Of a stretch of 62,874 nt of DNA, positions 13,733 to 22,862 are shown piece after piece. The notes beneath the pieces are model-generated. The model worked only from the letters and a program-made list of their open reading frames with translations. It did no database searches and was not told the origin of the DNA. The position numbers and the translations under genes were made by a program. Position 1 is the stretch's first letter, and the number at the start of each line of letters is the position of its first letter. Source of the DNA: Paraburkholderia elongata (GTDB lineage Bacteria > Pseudomonadota > Gammaproteobacteria > Burkholderiales > Burkholderiaceae); the NCBI RefSeq assembly GCF_013177735.1, contig NZ_WOEZ01000002.1, forward strand, positions 1 to 62,874. Direction: 5' to 3'.

Positions 13733-15523
13733 TCAATCGCCCTCAGTGCCGGGTTGATCCACAGGCGCGTCAGCCACACCGGCGTCCGCACCGCCACTGG
13801 CACCCGCCTTCGTACGATCGAACCACCACTCCACGGGCACCCAACCCGTCGAACTCGGCAAGTTTTGCGGCAACGTCAACGAAACCGGCGGGTAGTGTGC
13901 GAGCGCATGCAGCTTCGGCACGAGATGCGTGCGCGATGCATTGCGGAACACCGCTTCCTGATCCGCCGGCAACGCTGCGCCCGCTTCGCGTTCGATCAAC
14001 GCAGCCGCGGACGAAGGCGTGAGCGTCAAAATCGTGCGCGGCAGACGTTGCGGCGCAAGCGTATCGGCGAGTGCCGGATAGCGCTTGTCGAGCACGGCGA
14101 GCGTGTCGTCGACCAGGCGTGAATCAGGGGAGAAGATTAGATAGCCGTGCGCCAATGCGAGTGTCACCGGGAAATAGCGCTCCGCCGACAGTTGCGATGC
14201 GAACGACGCCTTGCTGGACAAAGCGGTACCCGAGCGCGCACTGACCGGGCGTTGCCACACAGTGACGCCGGCGCCCTGGTCGTGCTTCGTGACCGGCAAG
14301 CGGCGATAGTCCGAGTCGGCGTCGCCGGATTTGGCGGCCTTCGCCTCGTACGCGCCGATCACGTCGCCAAACGTCTTGCCGAGTGTGGTCTTCAGCGCAG
14401 CGATGCTCGCCGCGTCCTGCGTCTTCACGCGAGCGACGAACACCGGCGCGACCAGCGTGGACTTCGCATACCAGCAGACGGCCGCGGGTCCGGCGAGCTG
14501 ACCGCCGATCGCAGCAGCGCCATCCGCACCAACATCCGCAACCTTGCCCAACAGGCCCGACGCTTCTTTCCAGTCGGCCGGCAAGCTCGTGCACGCCGCC
14601 GGATTGGCCGGCAAGGCGCGCCACAAGTCGGCGCTATTCCACTCCTGTGGCAATTTGCTCGGCTCGATCAGTGCGGAGGTCTGCCAATTTGCCGCCGAGT
14701 TTCCGTTCGCCGAAAAATCGAATCGCAGTGCATCGATGCCGGAGAAAAATGCCTGATAGCCAAACGACAAATAATTCGCCGACACCACCAGCCGATGCCC
14801 CTTCGGCGCATCGCCGGGCGCATCCAGTTGATAGGCGCGCGCCGCATCGTCGCGGCCGGACGAAAGCATCTCGGACACGGCGTCGGCCCGCTCGCTCAGC
14901 ACGCCGCCTTTCGGGTCGAGCAGCACGCCAGGGGCGGACATCACAACAAGGCGCTCATCCTTCGTCGCGAACAGAATCGTGCGGCCCACCGCCAGCTTCA
15001 ACGCGTATACCGGTACGTCGCCAGAAAGCTTGGCGACCTGGCTCAACTGCGAGTCGCTCGCGGTGACGTTGCCGAAGCCTTGCAGCAGCTTCGCGAGACC
15101 GTTACGGTGGATCGACATCACCCAGTAACCGAGGCGGCCATCCGGCGAGCGCCACAGCAGCACATGCGCGGGTTCGTCGAATACGCGGCGGATCAATTCA
15201 TCGCGCCAGTCCAGTTGATGTTCGAATGCGAGACGCCGCAGCGCGCCTTCGGTGGACAGCCGCGTGTCGTTCGATTCGTAATAGTCGACGAAGTCCTGAG
15301 TCAACACGTCATGCAACAGCGGCACGCGCAAGATGTCGCGCGGCAAACGCGAGAGCGCTTCGCTGTCGATCACCGCGTCCGGGTGGTGAATATCGAGCAC
15401 GATTTCGCCGGTCTCGCCGGCTTTGCGATGCGCGAATGGACGCCACAGCGCCTGAATGACCACGCCGGCCACGACCAGAAGACCGACTACCAGGATTGCA
15501 ATCTTTTTACGCGACATCTTCAT
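13733..15523 (-). CDS. yfaA: DUF2138 protein, YfaA-like
   Basis: The first gene of the yfa operon, 596 residues, DUF2138. A single N-terminal membrane anchor (KKIAILVVGLLVVAGVVIQALW) is followed by a large periplasmic part starting DIHHPDAVIDSEALSRLPRDILRVPLL, characteristic of YfaA. The C-terminus is rich in Gly, Ala and Asp. The stop abuts the yfaT start with no gap. The operon promoter should lie in the following 490-bp intergenic region. Molecular function is unknown; genomic association with the macroglobulin YfaS is its main clue. Confidence 0.88.
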   Translation of the reverse strand: MKMSRKKIAILVVGLLVVAGVVIQALWRPFAHRKAGETGEIVLDIHHPDAVIDSEALSRLPRDILRVPLLHDVLTQDFVDYYESNDTRLSTEGALRRLAFEHQLDWRDELIRRVFDEPAHVLLWRSPDGRLGYWVMSIHRNGLAKLLQGFGNVTASDSQLSQVAKLSGDVPVYALKLAVGRTILFATKDERLVVMSAPGVLLDPKGGVLSERADAVSEMLSSGRDDAARAYQLDAPGDAPKGHRLVVSANYLSFGYQAFFSGIDALRFDFSANGNSAANWQTSALIEPSKLPQEWNSADLWRALPANPAACTSLPADWKEASGLLGKVADVGADGAAAIGGQLAGPAAVCWYAKSTLVAPVFVARVKTQDAASIAALKTTLGKTFGDVIGAYEAKAAKSGDADSDYRRLPVTKHDQGAGVTVWQRPVSARSGTALSSKASFASQLSAERYFPVTLALAHGYLIFSPDSRLVDDTLAVLDKRYPALADTLAPQRLPRTILTLTPSSAAALIEREAGAALPADQEAVFRNASRTHLVPKLHALAHYPPVSLTLPQNLPSSTGWVPVEWWFDRTKAGASGGADAGVADAPVDQPGTEGD

Positions 15524-15885
15524 CTGATTTCTTCTGGTTCGATGCGACGGTATTAACGTGAATGGCCGATGAATTAACTCATCGGGATCATTCTCCGAAT
15601 GGCAACGATGATAACCGATATTTTTAGCTAAAAACCAGCGGCACTCTCCATTTAACAGTTAGCCATGTTTCAGGAGTTTGACGAAAATATTGAACGGGAG
15701 GAATTAAACCATTAGACAACGCATCCAATCGAAGCGGCGGCTTGAGTTAAAACGGCGTACGAGGAGGCGACGACATGCAAAGGAAACGGCGTGCGCACCT
15801 GCTGCCTTGAACGGAGCAGACGAAAGCCCGCGAGCGTAGTCCGGACGCGTGTGACATTACGCTGCTTTACCGGATCGGGATGTCT
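15524..15885. other. Intergenic region between yfaA and the aminotransferase gene
   Basis: About 360 bp upstream of yfaA without a convincing gene. An 11-codon plus-strand frame (ATG at 15775, preceded by GAGGAGG) could be a leader-type peptide but has no downstream plus-strand gene, so it is not called. The yfaA promoter is expected here; I see no strong -10/-35 pair. Confidence 0.4.
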
Positions 15886-15910
15886 ATGCTAAATCCCTGC
15901 GATTTAGCAT
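15886..15910. repeat. Perfect 10-bp inverted repeat
   Basis: ATGCTAAATC, a 5-nt loop CCTGC, then GATTTAGCAT. It lies 7 bp beyond the terminator of the aminotransferase gene and is an operator or RNA-hairpin candidate. Confidence 0.6.
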
Positions 15911-15916
15911 TTGCAT

Positions 15917-15953
15917 AAAAAAACCCGGCTGCGCACCGCGTGCTCACCGGGTT
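15917..15953 (-). terminator. Rho-independent terminator of the aminotransferase gene
   Basis: On the minus strand AACCCGG pairs with CCGGGTT (15947-15953 and 15922-15928) and is followed by seven T residues (15923-15917). It is correctly placed 60 bp after the stop of the 16014-17222 gene. Confidence 0.8.
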
Positions 15954-16013
15954 ATTTCAGGTATTGTTCTTACTGCTTTTCCGCCAATACTGCGTTAGCC
16001 GCGTTATCCGTCA

Positions 16014-17222
16014 TCAAACGAGTGCGAGTGCCTGCTTCATTCTCTGCACGCCGGTTTCGATATCGGCTACGCCCGGCGCCGCAAATGACAAGCGCAGTGC
16101 CGCCAGATCGATATTATCTTTATAGAACGCGACGCCCGGCACGAACATGACATTGCGCTCGATACACGCGCGCAGAGTGTCGGACGCATTCTGCCCACCC
16201 TTCAATTGCGCCCATACGAACATGCCGCCGGCAGGACGATGAAATACGATTGCGTCACCCAAATGCTCATCGAGCGCATCGCACAGCGTGCGGCATTTCA
16301 CGGCGTAGGCGTCGACGATCCGCGGCAGATGTCGCTCGAGCGCGCCGCTCGCGAGGTATTCGGCGGCGATCGCCTGGGTCCACGGCGAACTGCACAGGTC
16401 AACCGTTTGCTTGGCGACCACGCAACGGCGCAAGATTTCCGCATGCGCGATCATCCAGCCGACCCGCAAACCCGGCGCGACGATTTTCGACAGACTCGAA
16501 AAATGCACAACCCAGTCGCGTGAACCGGGCACCTGATCGCTCAACGCGAGCAGCGACGGCAACGCCGCGCCGCTGAAACGCAGGTCGCCGTAGGGATCGT
16601 CTTCGACAATCAGAAAATGGTGACGCGCCGCCAGCCTCAACAACGCCATGCGGCGCTCGAGCGACAAGGTCGCGCCGGTCGGATTGGCAAAGGTCGGTAC
16701 GGTGTAGAGCAGCTTCGGCGGCCGCGCTAATGTGCCCGCTTCGGTGCCCGTTTCGAGCAACGCGGCGAGCGCGGCAACATCGAGCCCGTCCTGATCGACC
16801 GGCACGGTCACCACGTCGGCCTCTTGCAGCTTCAGCGCCTGCAAGGTCGCCGGATAGGCGGGCTGTTCGACCAGCACCACGTCGCCCGGTGCAACCATCA
16901 CGCGCAGCAGCAGATCGAAGCCTTGCTGCGAACCGGTCGTGACGAGCAATTCATGCGGCGTGCAAGGCGTACCGCGCCGTGTCATCAAATGCGCGAGTTG
17001 TTCCTTGAGAACAGCGAGACCATCCGTCGGTCCATATTGCAGGCAGAGCGTGGCCTGCTGCGACGCACGCGCCGCGGCCATATCGAGGCCTTCGCGGTCG
17101 AACAGATCGCTCGCCGGATAGCCGCCGGCGAACGAAATCATGCCGGGCTGCGCGAGATATTTGAACAGCTCGCGGATCGGCGAACCGGTCGGCGCTTCGA
17201 ATGCAGGATTGAACGTGAACAT
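16014..17222 (-). CDS. PLP-dependent aminotransferase, class I/II (2-aminoadipate aminotransferase-like)
   Basis: A 402-residue fold-type I aminotransferase. Typical segments are PGMISFAGGYPASDLFD near the N-terminus, LLVTTGSQQGFDLLLRVMV, LYTVPTFANPTG, the Asp of IVEDDPYGDLRF that contacts the pyridinium nitrogen, the PLP lysine in HFSSLSKIVAPGLRVGW, and LRLSFAAP near the end. This is the LysN/MocR-catalytic-domain type without the GntR DNA-binding domain. With the FAD oxidase and ALDH7 enzyme upstream on the same strand, conversion of 2-aminoadipate to 2-oxoadipate is a reasonable inference. A clear terminator follows. Confidence 0.85.
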   Translation of the reverse strand: MFTFNPAFEAPTGSPIRELFKYLAQPGMISFAGGYPASDLFDREGLDMAAARASQQATLCLQYGPTDGLAVLKEQLAHLMTRRGTPCTPHELLVTTGSQQGFDLLLRVMVAPGDVVLVEQPAYPATLQALKLQEADVVTVPVDQDGLDVAALAALLETGTEAGTLARPPKLLYTVPTFANPTGATLSLERRMALLRLAARHHFLIVEDDPYGDLRFSGAALPSLLALSDQVPGSRDWVVHFSSLSKIVAPGLRVGWMIAHAEILRRCVVAKQTVDLCSSPWTQAIAAEYLASGALERHLPRIVDAYAVKCRTLCDALDEHLGDAIVFHRPAGGMFVWAQLKGGQNASDTLRACIERNVMFVPGVAFYKDNIDLAALRLSFAAPGVADIETGVQRMKQALALV

Positions 17223-17345
17223 GGTGACGGGCCGTTTATCTTGTCGATGGAAGATCGGCGTCGATTGTGGCCAGCGTCCGGGTGGGCGGCAAACGATATC
17301 TACGCACTACGTATTGCGTTTTCCGCATCACCTCGAACACACCGG

Positions 17346-18518
17346 CTAAACCACGTTCTTCTCCACGATCGGCCGGTTTTCAAGTACGCGAGTAAAGCTC
17401 AGCGAACCCAGATCGAGCGTCGTGTAGCGGCCGTGCAGAATCAATTCGCTGATGCCGCGACCGGTTGCCGGACCCTGCTGCAAACCGTGCCCGCTAAAGC
17501 CATTGGCAAAAATGCAGTTATCGACGTCCGGGTGGTAGCCGATGATCGCGTTCTGATCGAGCACGTTGTATTCGTAGTAGCCGGACCAGCAGTTCTGCAC
17601 GCGCAGCGCTTCGAATTGCGGCACGCGATGCGCGAGCGCCGGCCAGATCACGTCGTCGAATATCGCGTGATCGACTTCGTCGAGCGGCAAATCGTCGGGA
17701 TCGTTGTCCGGTGACGGTGACGTACCGCAAATGAACGATGTGCCCTCGGGCCGGAAATACACACCGCTCGGATCGATCAGCAAAGGACAATGTTCGAGCC
17801 GCGCGGGCGATTTGACATTGAAAATACTGCGGCGTCGTGCGAACACTGGAAGATCGATGCCGGCCATCTGCGCGACTTTGCGCGACCAGGCGCCCGCGGC
17901 ATTCACTATGAAGTCGCAGGCGTAGACCTCGCCATTCGCGGTTTCGACTTGTGTCACGTGTTTGCCGTCGCGATGCAGCGCGGTGACGTCAGCGGCAACA
18001 TAGCGCGCGCCGAGCGCCTGCGCTTTCTTGCGCAGCGCCTGCACGAGGCCGTAACCGTCGAACCAGCCCTCACCGCTTTCGCCAAAAGCACCGGCAATGA
18101 GATCTTCGGTATTGAGCCAGGGAAAGCGCGCTTGCAACGCGCCTTTGTCGAGCAAACTAATATCGGCGCCAAGACTCTTTTGCAGCGCGTGATTCTCACG
18201 CAGCGTAGTCTCACCAGCGGGCGTGGCGAGAAACAGATAGCCGCCTTCGTACAGATCGATCGACGGTTTCGCGCCGTCGATCTCGAGCCGCTCGCCGATC
18301 GAACGCAGAAACTCGATGCCGAACAGCGACATCTGAATGGAAAGCGGGGTAGAGAATTGCTGGCGAATAGATGCCGCCGACAATGCCGACGACGAACGCG
18401 CATACGTCGGATCGCGTTCAATCACCGTGACGCTGACCGATGGATCAGTAAGCCGCAGAAAATACGCAATCGAGCTGCCGATCACCCCACCGCCGACGAT
18501 CACGACTTTGGAACTCAC
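17346..18518 (-). CDS. FAD-dependent amine/amino-acid oxidase (DAO family), possible pipecolate oxidase
   Basis: A 390-residue DAO-superfamily oxidoreductase. The N-terminal Rossmann dinucleotide motif is VVIVGGGVIGSSIAYFL, followed by a conserved Ser/Ala-rich segment (SSSALSAASIRQQFS). The FAD-contacting C-terminal part reads IFANGFSGHGLQQGPATGRGISEL. The size and SxxSxxSIRQQ motif are like sarcosine/dimethylglycine oxidase-type proteins. Because the next gene upstream is an ALDH7 piperideine-6-carboxylate/aminoadipate-semialdehyde dehydrogenase, an imino-acid such as pipecolate is the likely substrate; this is inferred from context only. Confidence 0.82.
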   Translation of the reverse strand: MSSKVVIVGGGVIGSSIAYFLRLTDPSVSVTVIERDPTYARSSSALSAASIRQQFSTPLSIQMSLFGIEFLRSIGERLEIDGAKPSIDLYEGGYLFLATPAGETTLRENHALQKSLGADISLLDKGALQARFPWLNTEDLIAGAFGESGEGWFDGYGLVQALRKKAQALGARYVAADVTALHRDGKHVTQVETANGEVYACDFIVNAAGAWSRKVAQMAGIDLPVFARRRSIFNVKSPARLEHCPLLIDPSGVYFRPEGTSFICGTSPSPDNDPDDLPLDEVDHAIFDDVIWPALAHRVPQFEALRVQNCWSGYYEYNVLDQNAIIGYHPDVDNCIFANGFSGHGLQQGPATGRGISELILHGRYTTLDLGSLSFTRVLENRPIVEKNVV

Positions 18519-18594
18519 GTCTTACTCCAGGAGTAGCGTGGCCGCTCTGAAACGGCGGGCGGCGCAAACGAATTGCTGAAAAGAGGTTGTGAAC

Positions 18595-18616
18595 AGCGGC
18601 GCGTGAATGCGCCGCT
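18595..18616 (-). terminator. Hairpin between the ALDH7 and FAD oxidase genes
   Basis: AGCGGCGC and GCGCCGCT form a perfect 8-bp stem with a 6-nt loop, 60 bp after the aldehyde dehydrogenase stop. On the minus strand only a weak T-rich stretch follows, so it may attenuate rather than end transcription between the two co-oriented genes. Confidence 0.45.
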
Positions 18617-18675
18617 GCTTTCTGCTGAATGCTCGACTGCTTTATGGCTATGTTGCGGTACGGCTACTGACCGGA

Positions 18676-20175
18676 TCAGTCGATATTGAAGTCGATGCCC
18701 TGAGCGAGCGGCAACGCCGACGAATAGTTGACCGTGTTGGTCGCGCGGCGCATGTAAGCCTTCCACGCATCCGAACCCGACTCACGACCGCCGCCGGTTT
18801 CCTTCTCGCCACCGAACGCGCCGCCGATTTCCGCGCCGCTCGGTCCAATGTTCACGTTAGCGATACCGCAGTCGCTACCCGAGTCGGACAGGAAGCGTTC
18901 GGCTTCGCGCAGATCGGTCGTGAACACGCACGACGACAAACCGTGAACGGCCGCATTGTTCGCCTCGACCGCATCCGCGAATTCCGAATAGCGCAGCACG
19001 TAGAGAATCGGAGCGAAGGTTTCCTTCAGCACCACCGCCGTTTGCGACGGCATTTCGACGATGGCCGGACGCACGTAGTAACCGCCTTCATGGCCCTTTA
19101 CCTCGACGCGCTCGCCGCCGAACACCTTGCCGCCTTCGGCCGTAGCCTGCTGCAGCGCTTCCTGCATGCGCGCGTACGATTGCTTGTCGATCAGCGGCCC
19201 CATCAGCGTGCCCTTTTCGAGCGGATTGCCGATCGGCACCTTGCTGTACAGCTGCTTAAGACGCTCGATGGTCTTGTCGTACACGCTCTCGTGCACGAAC
19301 AGACGGCGCAGCGACGTGCAACGCTGCCCCGCCGTACCCACTGCCGAGAACAGGATGCCGCGCATCGCGAGCTCGTGATCCGCCGTTTGCGCGACGATAC
19401 CCGCGTTGTTGCCGCCGAGTTCGAGCAGCGAGCGGCCGAAGCGCTTCGCCACTTCAACGCCGACCGTGCGGCCCATTTCCGTGCTGCCCGTCGCGCTGAC
19501 GATCGACGCACGCGGATCGGCCACCAGCTTCGCGCCAACATCGCGGCCACCGTTGATCAGCGCGGTCAGGCCGGCCGGCGCGTCGCCGAACTCCTTCAGT
19601 GCCTCGCTGAGGATCTGGTTGACGGCAAGCGCGGTCAACGGCGTCTTTTCCGACGGCTTCCAGATCACCGCGTTGCCGCACACCAGCGCCAGCGCCGCAT
19701 TCCACGACCACACTGCTGCCGGGAAGTTGAACGCCGAGATAACGACGCACGTACCCATGGGATGCCAAGTTTCAGCCATACGATGGCCCGGGCGTTCCGA
19801 GGCGATCGTCAGACCGTACAACTGACGCGACAGACCGACCGCGAAGTCGCAGATGTCGATCATTTCCTGCACTTCGCCCAACCCTTCCTGCAGGATCTTG
19901 CCGGTTTCGAGCGTGATGATGCTGCCGAGCGCCTGCTTCTTTTCACGCAGACGGTTGCCCAGCAGACGCACCAGCTCGCCGCGGCGCGGCGCCGGGACGT
20001 TGCGCCAGGCCGTGTACGCCTCTTTTGCATTGGCGAGGGCCGCGTCGACTTCCGCCACTGTGTTGCTGGCCACACGGCCGATGAGTTCGCCGGTAATCGG
20101 CGAATGAACCGCGATGTCGCCGGCTTGCGCCGCGTGGGCGATGCCGAGGTCGGCGAGGATGGTGGAAGCGTTCAT
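18676..20175 (-). CDS. amaB: ALDH7-family aldehyde dehydrogenase (aminoadipate semialdehyde / piperideine-6-carboxylate dehydrogenase)
   Basis: An NAD-dependent enzyme oxidising alpha-aminoadipate semialdehyde, in equilibrium with piperideine-6-carboxylate, to 2-aminoadipate. It has 499 residues from the start at 20175, which has AAGGGA upstream; the longer frame from 20229 lacks a good site. Antiquitin-type signatures are GTCVVISAFNFPAAVWSWNAA, the NAD-binding SATGSTEMGRTV, the catalytic Glu in LLELGGNNAG and Cys in GTAGQRCTSLRR, and the C-terminal GGEKETGGGRESGSDAWK typical of ALDH7. Placed with an FAD oxidase and an aminotransferase, it fits the pipecolate branch of lysine catabolism. Confidence 0.88.
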   Translation of the reverse strand: MNASTILADLGIAHAAQAGDIAVHSPITGELIGRVASNTVAEVDAALANAKEAYTAWRNVPAPRRGELVRLLGNRLREKKQALGSIITLETGKILQEGLGEVQEMIDICDFAVGLSRQLYGLTIASERPGHRMAETWHPMGTCVVISAFNFPAAVWSWNAALALVCGNAVIWKPSEKTPLTALAVNQILSEALKEFGDAPAGLTALINGGRDVGAKLVADPRASIVSATGSTEMGRTVGVEVAKRFGRSLLELGGNNAGIVAQTADHELAMRGILFSAVGTAGQRCTSLRRLFVHESVYDKTIERLKQLYSKVPIGNPLEKGTLMGPLIDKQSYARMQEALQQATAEGGKVFGGERVEVKGHEGGYYVRPAIVEMPSQTAVVLKETFAPILYVLRYSEFADAVEANNAAVHGLSSCVFTTDLREAERFLSDSGSDCGIANVNIGPSGAEIGGAFGGEKETGGGRESGSDAWKAYMRRATNTVNYSSALPLAQGIDFNID

Positions 20176-20539
20176 GAGAATCCCTTTAATTTCCGATGCG
20201 AAACAAGAGTAAGTTCGGAAACTATACACGCGGGATTTTGTGGCGGCAAGGGTATTTGCCCGGAGCGGTGTGCCTGGGCATGCTAGCGGGCTTGCTGGGG
20301 TTGATTGAAGGGTACGGGGCCGGCCTGTGCTGGCTGGTTCGCGGGTGACCAGCGGTAGGTTGGCTGTGCATCGGCAGGTGGCGGCTCGTTTCTTATTGGA
20401 AATATCCTTGACGCACTCAAAATTACCGGCGTATCCACCAGTTGCCCATCAACCGTCGCCGTTGCCCGTTGTTCGTTGCTCGTCTCAACAGCGGCAATAG
20501 CGCGCTCAAGCAGCCCCCGTTGGCTTTGGCTTTGGTTTC
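20176..20539. other. Intergenic region upstream of amaB
   Basis: About 360 bp between the MaoC-like gene and the ALDH gene, both on the minus strand. It is G/T-rich on the plus strand with several imperfect GTTGCCCGTTG-like repeats near 20450-20480. No gene or clear terminator seen; it should hold the amaB promoter. Confidence 0.35.
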
Positions 20540-21382
20540 TTACTCGAGCGCTGCCATAGCGCGCATGGTCAGATAGCCTTCGTGGTCTTTGGCCCACAGG
20601 TCGATGGTCTTGCCGTCGGAAGAAGGTCTGCCGCATACCGTGAACGGCTGGCCCGCGAAAGTGGGCCGCAGCGCCTTGAACGCGAAGCTTTGCAGCGTCG
20701 CGTCCGGTTGTTCGCGGCGCACCAGATCGACCAGCAAGGTTGCGATCAGCGGCCCGTGCACGATCAGTCCCGGGTAGCCCTCCACCTCCGTCACATACGG
20801 GTAGTCGTAATGGATGCGATGGCCATTAAAGGTCAACGCGGAATAGCGGAACAACATCACAGCGTCCGCATCGACGGTCCGGCGCCACGTTTCGCCCTCC
20901 GGCGCAAGCGCCGCTTGCGGCGGCCGGGCGCCCTCTTGCGGCGCATCGCGATAGACGATGTCGTGCTCTTCTTCGAGCTTCAGTTCACCACCGGCTTCAA
21001 TCGTGTGCTGCACGGTCACGAACACGAGACGGCCCGAACGGCCGGTCTTGTCTTCGATATTGGCGATGGTTGACGTGCGTTTCGCATGCTCGCCGACTTT
21101 GAGCGGCGCGTGGAACGTCAGGCGGCCACCGGCCCACATGCGGCGCGGTAGCGGTACCGGCGGCAGAAAGCCGCCGCGCTTCGGATGACCATCCGGACCG
21201 GTCTCGGACTGCGGCGCGATCGGCAGAAAGTACAGCCAATGCCAGAGCGGTGGCACCGTATCGCCGCTTTCTTCCCGGTCTAGGGTCGCGGCCATTGCCG
21301 TCAGCGGAAAAGCAGTGATGTCATCCTCGGTCACGGCTTCCTTGTAAAGCCAGTCGTCGAGTTTCTCTGGGGAAGCAGACAT
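20540..21382 (-). CDS. MaoC-family hydratase (FAS1-like dehydratase domain)
   Basis: A 280-residue double hot-dog protein. The N-terminal half (DWLYKEAVTEDDITAFPLTAMAATL, LPRRMWAGGRLTFHAPLKVGE) matches the FAS1-like/MaoC N-domain seen in mesaconyl-C4-CoA and itaconyl-CoA hydratases. The C-terminal half carries the hydratase-type YSALTFNGHRIHYDYPYVTEVEGYPGLIVHGPL, in which the Asp/Asn-His pair is catalytic. It probably hydrates an enoyl-type dicarboxylyl-CoA. It is on the same strand as amaB but separated by 360 bp, so co-transcription is uncertain. Confidence 0.82.
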   Translation of the reverse strand: MSASPEKLDDWLYKEAVTEDDITAFPLTAMAATLDREESGDTVPPLWHWLYFLPIAPQSETGPDGHPKRGGFLPPVPLPRRMWAGGRLTFHAPLKVGEHAKRTSTIANIEDKTGRSGRLVFVTVQHTIEAGGELKLEEEHDIVYRDAPQEGARPPQAALAPEGETWRRTVDADAVMLFRYSALTFNGHRIHYDYPYVTEVEGYPGLIVHGPLIATLLVDLVRREQPDATLQSFAFKALRPTFAGQPFTVCGRPSSDGKTIDLWAKDHEGYLTMRAMAALE

Positions 21383-21634
21383 GGGAAAAGTCTCCGAATG
21401 CGCTGATGAGGCTAAAGAGGGTCTTACTATGAACCTTGCGGCAGGTTTCGCGAAGTTAGCATTTTCGAATCGGGCCTTCGCCTTTGCTTAAGACGCCCCC
21501 GACGCCTGAGTCGCGGGTTCGAGCGGCGCGGCCTTAACGATACGGGAATTGGAGAGCAAGAGTCGGAGTGCGTGGCCTTACGCGCGTCCTTACACTCAGT
21601 CATCGCTCGATGAATCGCCTTACGGAGAATGCTC

Positions 21635-22501
21635 ATGAATACGGTCGCGAAGGACCCGCAGTCGCAGTCGCAGTCGCAGTCGCAGTCGCAGTCGCAGTCG
21701 CCGGAGTTGGGACTGGCAATGGAACTGGAGCTGGGGTTCGAGCCCAAACTGAAACACGCGGCAGCACTGGCGCCAGGCTCCGGTACTGTCACCGGCTCGC
21801 TTACGCAGCGAGTCGACGCGATCGACTGGTTCGATGTCGAAGAAGAGCTGAATGGCTACGGCTGTGCGATGCTGCGCAATCTGCTCAGTGCGCAGGAATG
21901 CGACGCGTTGACCGCACTCTATCCGCGCGACGACCAGTATCGCAGTCGTGTCGTGATGGTGCGGCATGGTTTCGGCCGTGGTGAATACAAGTACTTTGCA
22001 TATCCGCTGCCGCATCGGGTGGCGGAGTTGCGCGCTGCACTCTATCCACGCCTCGCGCCGGTCGCAAATCGCTGGAACGAGGTGATGAATATCGACGTGC
22101 GCTATCCAGCCGCGCACGACGAATTCATCGAGCGTTGTCACGCCGCCGGTCAGTTGCGTCCGACGCCCCTGATACTTCAATACGCCACGGACGACTACAA
22201 CTGCCTGCATCAGGACCTATACGGCGAGCATGTGTTCCCGCTTCAGGTCGCGATTCTGCTGTCCGCGCCCGGCGAAGATTTCACGGGTGGGGAGTTCGTG
22301 ATGACGGAGCAGCGTCCGCGGATGCAGTCGCGCACGGAAGTCGTGCCGCTCGGCAAGGGCGACGCGGTGGTGTTTGCGGTTCATCATCGTCCGGTTCAGG
22401 GCACGCGCGGCGTGTACCGCGTGAATCTGCGGCACGGCGTGAGCCGCCTGCGGTCGGGTCACCGGCATACGCTCGGGGTGATTTTCCACGACGCGACTTG
22501 A
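21635..22501 (+). CDS. 2-oxoglutarate/Fe(II) oxygenase with N-terminal Gln-Ser repeat
   Basis: A 2OG-Fe(II) dioxygenase of about 288 residues. Its iron ligands are visible as His and Asp in CLHQDLYGEHVFPLQ and the distal His near VFAVHHRPV, with the 2OG-binding Arg in RGVYRVNLRHGVSRL. A GGEFVMTEQRP segment typical of bacterial prolyl-hydroxylase-like members lies between them. The ATG at 21635 is preferred to 21629 because GGAG then has normal spacing. The N-terminus contains seven Gln-Ser dipeptides encoded by a perfect hexanucleotide repeat. The substrate is unknown. Confidence 0.87.
   Translation: MNTVAKDPQSQSQSQSQSQSQSPELGLAMELELGFEPKLKHAAALAPGSGTVTGSLTQRVDAIDWFDVEEELNGYGCAMLRNLLSAQECDALTALYPRDDQYRSRVVMVRHGFGRGEYKYFAYPLPHRVAELRAALYPRLAPVANRWNEVMNIDVRYPAAHDEFIERCHAAGQLRPTPLILQYATDDYNCLHQDLYGEHVFPLQVAILLSAPGEDFTGGEFVMTEQRPRMQSRTEVVPLGKGDAVVFAVHHRPVQGTRGVYRVNLRHGVSRLRSGHRHTLGVIFHDAT
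21659..21700 (+). repeat. Hexanucleotide tandem repeat (CAGTCG)x7
   Basis: Seven perfect CAGTCG units encode (Gln-Ser)7 just after the start of the 2OG oxygenase. The unit is two codons, so copy-number changes alter length without shifting the frame. Confidence 0.95.
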
Positions 22502-22614
22502 TTGAGTTCAACACGGCGCGCACCGGTCTCGGGGGGCGCGCCGCTAGGGCACACATCGGTTCCGCGCGGCCTTCATCCTTACCGGTGCAGCCCTGCTGCG
22601 CCGCCACAAAAATT

Positions 22615-22644
22615 CGACAACCGTAATTTTGACCCGGTATCATC
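22615..22644 (+). promoter_or_regulatory. Candidate sigma-70 promoter for the FUSC gene
   Basis: TCGACA (22615-22620) and TATCAT (22639-22644) are separated by 18 bp in the 360-bp gap upstream of the FUSC gene. The match is moderate. The remainder of 22502-22862 holds no gene I can support. Confidence 0.35.
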
Positions 22645-22862
22645 CGGGAAAACCCGAACCCATCGGACGCGCTGTGCCACCCTTTGCAGCGCATTCGGCG
22701 TGCCTGTTCGAGTGTTATCGCCCGTCGTCGGACGGGGCTTCCAGCCGGTGATCCCGGCACGGCAGCCTCATTCGACGATACGAAGGTGGCGGGCTCGCAT
22801 GCCCGCCCTGTCGCAATCGGCCAAAAGCCGGTGGCGGCCATTTAGCCTGGACATCATCGATC

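Noticed and set aside
20283..20636. 117-codon minus-strand frame between the ALDH and MaoC genes
   Set aside because: Overlaps the end of the MaoC gene in another frame, has no ribosome-binding site and an atypical Arg/Pro/Gln composition.
21659..21700. Phase-variable frameshift switch at the hexanucleotide repeat
   Set aside because: The unit is six bases, so gain or loss of units never changes the frame; only length variation is possible.
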